Of a stretch of DNA of 64,000 nt, positions 1 to 10,034 are shown piece by piece (within the stretch, counting starts at the first letter, position 1; each line of letters starts with the position of its first letter). The notes under the pieces are model-generated. The model was not told where the DNA came from. It did not search any database and saw only the letters and a list, made by a program, of their open reading frames with translations. Made by a program: the position numbers and the translations under genes. Location: positions 48,570,001-48,634,000 of the forward strand of contig NC_057835.1 in assembly GCF_910594005.1 (NCBI RefSeq), read 5' to 3'. Origin of the DNA: Cervus elaphus (lineage: Eukaryota > Chordata > Mammalia > Artiodactyla > Cervidae).

Positions 1-44
1 AAGCCTTTTCACTAGTACTAAATTTATTTTTGGTATTCCACATT

Positions 45-275
45 GGGTGTCAGCAAACTTTTGTGTGTGAAGAACCATAGTAAATATTTTTGGCTTTGTG
101 GATTATATGATCTCTGTAGCAACAACTCAGCTTTTCCACTGTAATTTGAAAGTAACCATAGACAATACACAAATGGATGGGTGTGGTCATTCCAATGAAA
201 CTTGATTTATAAAAACAGGCGGTAGACTGGATTTTCCTTATAGGTACTCTAGTTTTCCAGCACCTGTTCTAGATT
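45..275 (+). mobile_element. hAT-type DNA transposon relic, family not named
   Basis: The segment follows a common mammalian non-autonomous DNA-transposon consensus: a 'gtcagcaaactttt' start, 'agtaaatatttttggctttg', 'catagacaatacacaaa', 'aaaacaggcgg'. It is strongly decayed and has no coding capacity. I am sure it is a known dispersed repeat type, less sure of the exact family. Confidence 0.55.
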
Positions 276-399
276 ACTGGAATTGCCAGACACAATTTTT
301 TAAGAGAGGAATTTGACTGTAACTTTGTTTTTATGTTTAAAAGTAACAGATTTTTCATTTGTAGAGAAGTTGTATTTCTCTAGTTTGCTCATTTCTTTT

Positions 400-803
400 A
401 TTTTTAGGTTCTCATTAGTTATCTGTTTCATACATACTAGTGTATATACGTCAAACCCAGCCTCCCAACTCATCCCACCCTCTTATCCCCCCTTGGTATC
501 TGTACATTTGTTCTCTATGTCTGTGTGTCTCTTTCTGCTTTGCAGATAGGTTCATCTGTACCATTTTTATAGATTCCATGTGTATGCACTAATATACGAT
601 ATTTGTTTTTTCTCTTTCTCATTTACTTCACTCTGTATGACAGACTCTAGGTCCATCCAGGTCTCTACAAATGGCACAATTTCATTCCTTTTTATGGATG
701 AATAATATTTCATTGTGTATATGTGCCACATCTTTATCCATTCCTCTTTTCAGTGAACATTTAGGTTGCTTCCATGTCCTGGCTATTAATAAACAGTGCT
801 ATT
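400..803 (-). mobile_element. L1 3' portion (left half of a 5'-inverted L1)
   Basis: Read on the minus strand this is the end of L1 ORF2 and the start of the 3' UTR: reversed 'ggaatggataaagatgtggc', the 'attactcagcc'-type region and 'agtgaagtaaatgagaaag'. Its 5' boundary at 803 falls at exactly the L1 position where the plus-strand piece 804-1086 stops, so the two are halves of one insertion. The 3' UTR is cut short near 400 with an A/T-rich end. Confidence 0.8.
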
Positions 804-1086
804 AAAAAAACTACGATGAGGTTTCACCTCACACTAGTCAGAATGACCATAATAAACAAATCTACAAACAATAAATGCTAGAGAGGGTGTGGAGAAAAGA
901 GAATTCTCTTACGCTGTTGGTGGGAATATAAATTGGTACAGCCACAATGGAGAACAGTGTGGAGGTTTCTTAAGAAACTCAAAATAGAGCTACCATTTTT
1001 GTTCTTGTTCAGTCAATCCCACTCCTGGGCATATATCCAGAGAAAATCGTAATTCCAAAATATACACGCACCCCAATGTTTATAGC
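804..1086 (+). mobile_element. L1 inverted 5' portion (right half of the same L1)
   Basis: Plus-strand L1 ORF2 C-terminal region: 'gaggtttcacctcacac', 'gagagggtgtggagaaaag', 'cccactcctgggcatatat', ending 'ccccaatgtttatagc'. In intact L1 the next bases begin 'agcac', which is where the minus-strand half starts. This head-to-head arrangement is the signature of twin priming. Confidence 0.85.
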
Positions 1087-2173
1087 TTACTCACTCTATT
1101 CAGATATTTTTAGTCCTTCAAATAAGTTCTCCTTACATCTAACTGCGGTAGTAGCCTGACCTCTTGTTAGAACTCTCATTTAAGTACTGGGTCCTATCTA
1201 ATCTCCACCTCCATCTCCAGCTTTTGTTCCACTGCCCTTTCTACTCTAATCTATTATGTCCAAATGCTGTAAGACACTGGACATTTCATTAAGAAATGAA
1301 TTAATAAATTGCCATTTTAGTAAGAAATGGTAGCTTGTCATCAACCAGCAAGTCATGGGAAAGAATGGCAATTTCATGAGTGCTATAACTTTGAAGCAAA
1401 AATAAACACTAGCAATTTGTATTGAGTTTGACACTAAGTTGACTTTCCTTCCCCTTCTTGATTTCCAGAATAGACAACAAGTTTCTAACATCCATACCCA
1501 TGTTAGATAGCATCCTTCACATATGTCTATTAAAAGGCTTCCCGCTTCAGTGACATCTGGACTTTCCTTAAGACAAAGAAGATCTGTCTCTTTAAGCCTC
1601 TTTAGTTGAACATTGCACTGCAAGAGAAAATGCTTGACAGCGTTGCCTCTTGAGACACAAATGTTTTTACCAAGGGCACACACTCTTAGCATCGGTTCTA
1701 ACACTACAGAAACCATAGCCTCGGCATGCAGGCTGTGAGCTGTTGAGACAAAAGATCTTGACATCCTGGCATAGAAAGTTAACAGCAATGTGAAATACAC
1801 TTGATTGCTATCTAAAGTAACATCATGGTCAGCCAGACTTCTGTCTCGACATGGAGCCTTTCTGTCACAAAGACATGACTGATTCCATTCTGTGTGTTGG
1901 CCTGTCAACAAGGTAATCTACATCTTCTTCGGATTTCATTCTAAATAACCCATGACTGAGATGAATGAGTCGGCAGTGACTCTTGCTTGTTTCCACTAAG
2001 ATATTATTCCTTGAGGCCACCACTGGATATCTAAAAAAGCTTGGGAATTTCACAAGCACATTTGCATCTAATTCGTGAACTCTACTCCAAATTCCAAGAA
2101 GCGTTTAAGATTGTATGTGGGGCGGAAGGGGACTGAAATTTTCCCCCTCTTGAGTATTTCTTAACTCTTCTCT
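1087..2173. other. Unassigned sequence with a 221-codon minus-strand open frame
   Basis: No repeat family recognised. A minus-strand frame runs 1246-1911 (221 codons), longer than expected by chance at this base composition, and overlaps a second 64-codon frame at 1865-2059. The predicted residues show no motif I recognise, and no splice or promoter context supports translation. It could be a decayed repeat or chance. Confidence 0.3.
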
Positions 2174-2185
2174 ATTTCTTTCCTG

Positions 2186-2402
2186 CGTGCATACGTGCTG
2201 AGTCACTTCAGTCATGTCCGACTCTTTGCAACCCCATGAACTGTAGCCCGCCAGGCTCCTCAATTTTCCAGGCAAGAATACTGGAGTGGGTTGCCATTTC
2301 CTTCTCCTGGGGATCTTCCTGACCTAGGGATCAAGTCCGAGTCCCTTAGGTCTCCTGCATTGACAGGCGGATTCTCTACCACTAGTGCCACCTGGGAAGC
2401 CC
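2186..2402 (-). mobile_element. Bov-tA SINE
   Basis: Complete minus-strand ruminant tRNA-like/BovB-tailed SINE: 'tcatgtccgactctttgcaa' near the left, 'gcaagaatactggagtgggt' in the middle, 'gccacctgggaagccc' at the right end. It is flanked by a perfect 12-bp TSD 'atttctttcctg' at 2174-2185 and 2403-2414. Confidence 0.93.
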
Positions 2403-2779
2403 ATTTCTTTCCTGGGCCCAGCAGAACTCAGCTCTTTTAAGGATTTCCAGTGATGGAAGAAATTCCTTGAGAGTGAGGAAAAAGGACTTTCTTAAAATTT
2501 TCATTTATAATCTACAGATCTCAAGAAAAAACAATGAGTTGAATTTTAAGCCCTATACCTCTCTCATCATATGGCTAGATGAGAACTGAGCAGTAAGACA
2601 ACCAGAACCCTCCAGGTCCTGCTTATCCCCAGTAACCCCAGTGTATAGAATAATTATGCACAAGCCTCAGTCCAATAATCAAAAAATCTAGATTCACTTC
2701 CAGGTCCTGCTTCTTTAAGGTTCTTGAACAGACCTTCTTAGCGTATCTAGTTAGTGAAAATTAACAAGGTAGTGAATTT

Positions 2780-3412
2780 CAATTACCTGTTGCTGCATAA
2801 AAAAACTGCTGCATTTTTAAAAAGTTTTTATTGGAGTGTAGTTGATTTACAATGTTATGTTAGTTCCAGGTGTACAACAAAGTGGATCAGTTATATGTAT
2901 ACATATATCCATTCTCTTTTAGATTCTTTTCCCATATAGTTCATTAGAGTATAGAATAGAGTTCCCTGTGCTATACAGTACGTCCATGGTCACCTATTTT
3001 ATATGTAGTAGTGTGTATAAGTCAAGTCCCAATCTTAGAGGCCCACAACAACAACAGTCACTACTTGGCTGTGATTTTGCAATTTGGGTAACTCAACAAG
3101 TAGCTCATCTTTTCTCCCCACATGTTATCAGCTGGGGCTGAGATCCACATCCAAGATGGCACACTCCAATGGCTAGCAAGTTAGTCAAGGCAGGTGGCTA
3201 GTTGCTCAGTTGGGGTGTCAGCTGGGAACCTCAGTTCTCCTCCATGTGGGCCTTTCCATGTAGCCCCTTGGCTTACTTATAACATAGTGGCTGGGTTCTC
3301 AGAGGGAGGAAGCAGAACTTTCCAATCCTCCCAGAGATTAGGTCCAGTGCCATTTCTGCCATATTCTGTTAGACAAAGCAGTCACAGGCCTGGCTCAGAT
3401 TCTAAGGAGTAG
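2780..3412. mobile_element. Ancient mammalian interspersed repeat split by an L1
   Basis: The parts 2780-2812 ('ttacctgttgctgcataa') and 3033-3412 ('cacaacaacaacagtcac', 'ccatgtgggcctttccatg', 'gtcacaggcctggctcagat') follow one old dispersed-repeat consensus interrupted by the L1 tail at 2813-3032. I recognise the pattern but cannot assign the family name with confidence. Confidence 0.45.
2813..3032 (-). mobile_element. L1 3' end fragment
   Basis: Minus-strand L1 3' UTR: 'tttttattggagtgtagttg', 'gttccaggtgtacaacaaag', 'gttccctgtgctatacagta', ending in 'aagtcccaatct'. It is a 5'-truncated insertion of about 220 bp into the older repeat that surrounds it. Confidence 0.85.
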
Positions 3413-4319
3413 GAAAAAAAAATACCCCAACAGGAGGTAGGAAGAGGGGCTGTGACAAAAATTTGCAGCCATCTCTCACTCAGAAATCAAAATACTTTGA
3501 TTTCCATGGAGATAACTCAGTTTTTTGTTCTTAGAATGTAAATTTTATCCCAAAAGAGTCATATTTCAATCCAATATTTTATCTCTTTGCAGCCATATGA
3601 CATGGCTTATCCTCCCTGCACTCTTTTGAGATTCACCACTCTCCATTATTAAATGGAAAGGAGTTTGAAATTTGTTGAGCATCTGTTAGGCACGATACCC
3701 ATAATATATGTTATTTTATTTACTCTATTTCTTTGTTTCTGAGGTATACTATTTTCTTATATGTTAACACGTCTGAATTGTACCTTTTACATTATAATCA
3801 CTGTAGGTCATATGGCAGTCTTGGCTACATGAACTTGGCTGACTGTTGATATTTTTATCACCTCACTCAAGTTATATATACTATTACCACTTCACCTGTT
3901 GAGTTTAATTGCTATTTTAAAATGTCTTCAGAAATATTACACTGTAATTTGGCACTGAAGCAAAAATTTATCCTGAATGCTGAAAGTCATGAAACTAGAA
4001 CACCATTAGCGAGGCAAATGTTTGACATTGGGATAATGACCTCAATTTTGTATTTTTTTGCAAGGCAGTAATCATGAGCTTTACACTGCCTAAAGGAAGA
4101 TGCCACAAGTAGATGAAGGTGCGTTGATTTTTTTACTAGGATGCATGCAAAAGGAATGCCTGTCATACGTAAAGCTTGCACCTAAAAGTACAGAAATTGC
4201 CAGGATCTTCAGAGCAAATGAAAGAAATACCAAAGAAACTAAATATCATGCGTTGTTCAGGACTGTCAAAAAAAAGTATTATTGCCTAGTTCCATGAGCA
4301 GTGTTTTCTTCTCCTTCCT
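3413..4319. other. Mostly unique sequence, with a short MIR-like piece
   Basis: No gene seen. At about 3665-3725 'tttgttgagcatctgttagg' followed by 'atatgttattttattta' fits the start of a MIR SINE in plus orientation. The rest is AT-rich and unassigned; the small frames at 3987-4297 are unsupported. Confidence 0.4.
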
Positions 4320-4329
4320 TTGTCCATGA

Positions 4330-4655
4330 CGTATGCTTAGTTGCTCAGTCATGTCTGACTCTTGTGACCCCACGGTCTGTAGCCTGCCAGGCTCCTGGGT
4401 CCATGGGATTCTCCAGGCAAGAATATTGGAGTGGGTTGCCATGCCCTCCTCCAGGGAATCTTCCCGACCCAGGGATTGAACCCAGGTCTCCCTCATTGCA
4501 GGCAGATTCTTTACTGTCTGAGCCACCAGGGAAGCCCATGAATACTGGAGTGGGTAGCCTGCCCCTTCTCCAGGGGATCTTCCCAACCCAGCAATCAAAC
4601 CAGAGTCCCCTGCATTGCAGGCAGATCTTTACCAGCTGAGCTAGCAGGGAAGCCC
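4330..4655 (-). mobile_element. BOV-A2 SINE (dimer)
   Basis: Two BovA units in the same minus orientation: 4330-4537 (ending 'accagggaagccc') and 4538-4655 (a second 'actggagtgggtagcc ... agggaagccc'). A perfect 10-bp TSD 'ttgtccatga' flanks the pair at 4320-4329 and 4656-4665, showing that the dimer inserted as one unit. The three open frames here are shadows of the SINE. Confidence 0.92.
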
Positions 4656-4756
4656 TTGTCCATGATATGTAAAAAAAAAAAACAAAAAACATTGCATTTT
4701 GGATTCAATGAAATACAGTAGTTCTCACAAAACCATCTGTAAACCACACATGAATT

Positions 4757-4835
4757 CCCTCCTTTTACAGATGAAGGAGCTGTGGCTTAGCGAGGTTAAA
4801 TAACTTGACCAGTCTTAAGACTAGCGAGTGGAAGA
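4757..4835 (+). mobile_element. MIR fragment
   Basis: 'ttttacagatgaaggagctg', 'agcgaggttaaataacttg' and 'agactagcgagtgg' match the central part of the MIR consensus in plus orientation. Ancient and short. Confidence 0.6.
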
Positions 4836-5125
4836 ATCACTGATGTTCATTACCCCACAGTGATTCCTTAAAATTGTAGAGCAACACAGGTGGGTAGTTC
4901 TGGAAAGATACTAAATGTTCTGTGATGACAGCCATTTCAACTGCCATCTCCAGCACACTTCACAAACATGAATGCAGTGCCGCTGCAGTGCCCCGCAAAC
5001 CAAACTCCCACTCTCTAGAGAGAGAGCTTTCCACAGGGTTGGGCCCCTGCCCAGGATCCCTGCACAGTCCTCTTGAGAAGAGTAACTAAAAAAAAAGCTC
5101 ATTCGTGCAGAGAGTTTTATAAGGG

Positions 5126-5335
5126 GTCACATTTCCTGGTGACTCCATCAATAAAGAATCTGACTGTGACGCAGGAGACCTGGGTTCAATCCCTGGATTG
5201 AGAAGATCCCCTGGAGAAGGGAATGGCTACCCACTGCAGTATTCTTGCCTGGGAAATCTCAGAGCATTCTGACAGGCTGCAGACCTTGGGGTCACAAAGA
5301 GTCAGACACGACTTAATGACTAAGCCACCACTAAT
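5126..5335 (+). mobile_element. Bov-tA SINE
   Basis: Plus-strand copy: 'cgcaggagacctgggttcaa' (B-box-like part of the tRNA-derived head), 'gatcccctggagaaggga', 'cagtattcttgcctggga', 'aagagtcagacacgactt'. More diverged than most copies here; no clear TSD read. Confidence 0.85.
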
Positions 5336-5736
5336 AAGCAATCAGAAATTAATGCTCTGAAATAGTGACTTTTAAAGAACAATTTCCCAACTCTTAAATT
5401 CTCCAACAGTTACTATGCCTAGAATGTGGGGCAGATACCACTTGCCCAAACTACCATTTTAAGGCAATACATCAAGCATCCCTTGGCACCTAACAGGCAA
5501 GAGCTATGGTTTGGGCCGCTGCTTGCTCACTAACCCTAAGGAGACATGGGAAGCTTCCTCTATCCCATCCTATCTGGGCCAGCTCCTTATGGGGCTACCA
5601 TAGGGGTCAGCAAGGGCCTGCTGCCCTCTTCTGCATTTCCACTGAAGAGACAGAGGGGAAGCAGTTTGAGGGCTCCTCCTACCCTAGTGAGACAGGCTGC
5701 ATCAGTTCTACAACAGTCCTTCATTAGGTGTCACTG
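5336..5736. other. Unassigned sequence
   Basis: No gene or named repeat recognised. The frames at 5506-5727 and 5546-6040 start here by chance and run into BovB. Confidence 0.5.
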
Positions 5737-5743
5737 TCACATA

Positions 5744-7865
5744 ACTTCAGTTCAGTTGCTCAGTCGTGTCCAACTCTTTGCAACCCCATGCACTACAGCA
5801 CACCAGGCTTCCCTGTCCATCACCAACTCCCGGAGCTTACTCAAACTCATGTCCATCGAGTCGGTGATGCCATCCAACCATCTCATCCTCTGTCATCCCC
5901 TTCTCCTCCCACCTTCAATCTTTTCCAGCATCAGGGTCTTTTCAAATGAGTCAGTTCTTTGCATCAGGTGGCCAAAGTATTGGAGTTTCAACTTCAGCAT
6001 CAGTCCTTTCAATGAATATTTCAGGACTGATTTCCTTTAGGATGGACTGGTTTGATCTCCTTGCAGTCCAAGGGACTCTCAAGAGTCTTCTCCAATACCA
6101 CAGTTCAAAAGCATCAATTCTTCAGTGCTCAGCTTTCTTTATAGTCCAGCTGTTACATCCATATGTAACAACTAGAAAAACCATAGTTTTGACTAGATGG
6201 ACCTTTGTTGGCAAAGTAATGTCTCTGCTTTTTAATATGCTGTCTAGGTTGGTCAGCTTTTCTCCCAAGGAGCAAGCATCTTTTAATTTCATGGCTGCAG
6301 TCACCATCTGCAGTGATTTTGAAGCCCCACAAAATAAGGTCTGTCACTGTTTCCATTGTTTCCCCATCTATTTGCCATGAAGTGATGGGACCAGATGCCG
6401 TGATCTTAGTTTTCTGAATGTTGAGTTTTAAGCCAACTTTTTCACTCTCCTCTTTCACTTTCATCAAGAGGCTCTTTAACTCTTCTTCACTTTCTGCCTT
6501 GAGGGTGTTGTCATCTGCATATCTGAGGTTATTGATATTTCTCCCAGCAATCTTGATTCCAGCTTGTGCTTCTTCCAGCCCAGCGTTTCTCATAATGTAC
6601 TCTGCATATAAGTTAAATAAGCAGGGTGACAATATACAGCCTTGATGTACTCCTTTCCCAATATGGAACCAGTGTGTTGTTCCATGTCCAATTCTAACTG
6701 TTGCTTCTTGACCTGAATACAGATTTCTCAGGAGGCAGGTCGGTGGCCTGGGATTCCCATCTCTTGAAGAATGTTCCACAGTTTGTTGTGATCCACACAG
6801 TCAAAGGCTTTGACATAGTCAATAAAGCAGAAGTAGATGTTTTTCTGGAATTCTCTTGTTTGTTCAATGATCCAACGGATGTTGGCAATTTGATCTCTGG
6901 TTCCTCTGCCTTTCTAAATCCAGCTTGAATATCTGGAAGTTCATGGTTCACATACTGTTGAAGCCTCTCTTGAAGAATTTTGAGCATTACTTTGCTAGCG
7001 TGTGAGATGAGTACAATTGTGTGATAGTTTGAACATTCTTTGGCATTGCCTTTCTTTGGGATTGGAATGAAAACTGACCTTTTCCAGTACTGTGGCCACT
7101 GGTGAGTGTTCCAAATTTGCTGGCATGTTGAGTGCAGCACTTTCATAGCATCATCGTTTAGGATTTCAAATAGCTCAACTGGAATTACTTCACCTCCACT
7201 AGCTTTGTTCGTAGTGATGCTTCCTAAGGTCCACTTGACTTCACATCCAGGATGTCTGGCTCTAGGTGAGTGATCACACCATTGTTTTTATCTGGGTCAT
7301 GAAGAGCTTTTTTGTACAATTCTTCCGTGTATTCTTGCCACCTCTTCTTAATATCTTCTGCTTCTGTGAGGTCCCTACCATTTCTGTCCTTTATTGTGCC
7401 CATCTTTGCCTGAAATGTTCCCTTGGTATCTCTAATTTTCTTGAAGAGATCTCTAGTCTTTCCTATTCTATTGTTTTCCTCTATATCTTTGCATTGATCA
7501 CTGATGAGGTCTTTCTTATGTCTCCTTGTTTTTCTTTGGAACTCTGCATTCAAATGGGAATATCTTTCCTTTTCTCCTTTGCCTTTCACTTCACTTCTTT
7601 TCTCATCTATTTGTAAGGCCTTCTCAGATAGTCATTTTGCCTTTTTGCATTTCCTTTTCTTGGGGATGGTCTTGATCACTTTCTCCTGTACAATGTCATG
7701 AACCTCCGTCCATAGTTCTCAGGCACTCTATCAGATCTAATCCCTTGAATTTATTTGTCACTTCTACTGTATAATCATAAGGGATTTGATTTAGGTCATA
7801 CCTGAATGGTCTACTGGTTTTCCCTACTTTCTTCAATGTAAGTCTGAATTTTGCAAATTGCGTGC
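5744..7865 (-). mobile_element. BovB LINE, 3' two-thirds (reverse transcriptase half)
   Basis: Minus-strand BovB from its 3' terminus at 5744 back to the start of the linker before the RT domain at 7865. Broken minus frames carry reverse-transcriptase motifs: 'GVHQGCILSPCLFNLYAEY' and the catalytic 'YADD' lie in the frame 6153-6779; upstream RT and linker residues are in 6694-7146 and 7224-7589. Several frameshifts separate them, so no active protein is possible. It is the 3' half of the 5'-inverted element completed by 7866-10027; a 7-bp repeat 'tcacata' at 5737-5743 and 10028-10034 probably is the TSD. Confidence 0.93.
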
Positions 7866-10027
7866 CCAGGAACTTAAAGGAGGTCACCATTATCCTCATT
7901 ACCTCCACCATAGTTTGGTCTCTGATCAAACAACAGGGAGGGAACACAGCCCCACCCTTCAACAGAAAACTGGATTAAATATTTCCTGAGCATGGCCCTG
8001 CCCATCAGAACAACACCCAGTTTTCCCCTCAGTCAGTCTCTCCCATCAGGAAGCTTCTGTAAGCCTCTTATCCATCAGAGAGCATACAGAATTAAAACCA
8101 CAGTCACAGAAAACTAATCAAATTGATCACATGGACCACAGCCTTGTCTAACTCAATGAAATTATGAGCCATCCAATGTAGGGCCACCCAAGACGGATGG
8201 GTCATGGTGGAGAGTTCTGACAAAATGTAGTCCACTGGAAAAGGAAATAGAAAACCACTTCAGTATTCTTGCCTCAAGAACCCCATGAACAGTATGAAAA
8301 GGCAAAAAGATAGGACACTGAAAAATGAACTCCCCAGGTCAGCAGGTGCTCAATATGCTACTGGAGATGAGTGGAGAACTAACTCCAGAAAGAATGAAGA
8401 TACAGAGCCAAAGCAAAAACACCACCCAGTTGTGGATGTGACTGGTGATGGAAGTCAAGTTTGATGCTGTAAAGAGCAATATTGCATAGGAACCTCGAAT
8501 GTTAAGTTCATGAATCAAGATATTTTGGAAGTGGTTAAACAGGGGATGGCAAGAGTGAACACTGACATTTTAGGAATCAGTGAACTAAAATGGACTGGAA
8601 TGGGTGAATTTAACTCAGATGACCATTATATCTACTACTATGGGCAAGACCCCCTTAGAAGAAATGGAGTAGCATTCATACCCAACAAGAGAGTCCAAAA
8701 TGTAGTACTTGGAAGCAATCTCAAAAATGACAGAATAATCTCTGTTCATTTCCAAGGCAAACCATTCAATATGACAGTAATCCAAGCCTATGCCCCAACC
8801 AGTAATGCTGAAGAAGCTGAAGTTGAATGGTCCTATGAAGACCTACACGACCTTCTAGGACTAACACCCCAAAAATATGTCCTTTTCATTATAGGAGACT
8901 AGAATGCAAAAGTAGGAAGTCAAGAGATACCTAGAGTAACAGGCAAATTCAGCCTTGGAGTACAAAATGAAGCAGGGCAAAGGGTAACAGAGTTTTGCCA
9001 AGAGAACACACTGGTCATACACCCTCTTCCAACAACACAAGAGAAGGCTCTACCAGGGACATCACCAGGTGGTCAATACTGAAATCAGATTGATTCTATT
9101 CTTTGCAGTCAAAGATGGAGAAGCTCTATACAGTCAGCAAAAACAAGACCAGGAGCTGATTGTGGCTCAGATCAGTTCAATTCTGTTCAGTCTCTCAGTC
9201 GTGTCCGACTTGTTGCAACCCCATGAACCACAGAACACCAGGCCTCCCTGTCCATCACCAACTCCCAGAGTCTACCCAAACCCATGTCCATTGAGTCAGT
9301 GATGACATCCAACCATCTCATCCTCTGTCATCCCCTTCTGCTCCTGCCCTCAATCCCTCCCAGCATCAGGGTCTTTTCCAATGAATCAGCTCTTTGCATC
9401 AGGTGGCCAAGGTATTGGAGTTTCAACTTCAACATCAGTCCTTCCAATGAACACCCAGGAATGATCTCCTTTAGGATGGACTGGTTGGATCTCCTTGCAT
9501 TCCAAGGGATTCTCAAGAGTCTTCTCCAACACCGTACTTCAAAAGCATCAATTCTTCAGCACTCAGCTTTCTTTATAGTCCAACTTTCACATACATACAT
9601 GACTACTGAAAAAACTGTAGCCTTGACTAGACGGACCTTTGTTGGCAAAGTAATGTCTCTTCTTTTTAATATGCTGTCTAGTTTGGTGATAACTTTTCTT
9701 CCAAGGAGTAAGCGTCTTTTAATTTCATGGCTGCAGTCACCATCTGCAGTGATTTGGAGCCCAAAAAAATAAAGTCAGGCACTGTTTCCACTGTTTCCCC
9801 ATCTATCTGCCATGAAGTGATGGGACCAGATGCCATGATCTTAGTTTTCTGAATGTTGAGTTTTAAGCCAACTTTTTCACTCTCCTCTTTCACTTTCATC
9901 AAGAGGCTCTTTAGTTCTTTGCTTTCTGCCATAAGGGTGGTGTCATCTGCATATCTCAGATCATGAACTCCTTATTGCCAAACTCAGACTTAAATTGAAG
10001 AAAATAGGGAAAACCACTAGACCACCA
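7866..10027 (+). mobile_element. BovB LINE, inverted 5' part (endonuclease half)
   Basis: Plus-strand BovB 5' region. The 5' UTR-like part ('caacagggagggaacacag', 'catggaccacagccttgtct') is followed by the AP-type endonuclease frame at 8510-8902, with 'GISELKWTGMGEF' (catalytic Glu) and 'VIQAYAPTSNAEEA'. The frame stops at 8900-8902, where the expected Gly-Asp-Trp-Asn motif has Trp changed to a TAG stop. The segment is interrupted by a younger BovB (9175-9954) and resumes at 9964 with 'tgaactccttattgcc', ending near 10027. Its last 50 bp or so are repeated, inverted, at 7810-7865. Confidence 0.92.
9175..9954 (-). mobile_element. BovB LINE, 5'-truncated, nested
   Basis: About 780 bp of minus-strand BovB 3' sequence, from the 3' end ('ctcagtcgtgtccgact') to the region just 3' of the YADD codons ('gtgtcatctgcatatct'). 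The perfect 9-bp TSD 'ctcagatca' at 9166-9174 and 9955-9963 proves insertion into the plus-strand BovB half. It is distinctly less diverged than its host. Confidence 0.95.
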
Positions 10028-10034
10028 TCACATA

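Noticed and set aside
4266..4692. Three overlapping frames of 110-115 codons on both strands
   Set aside because: They lie wholly in a BOV-A2 SINE; similar residues recur at every Bov-tA copy in the window.
8510..8902. 130-codon frame resembling an AP endonuclease
   Set aside because: It is the BovB endonuclease domain ended by a Trp-to-stop change, not a host DNA-repair gene.
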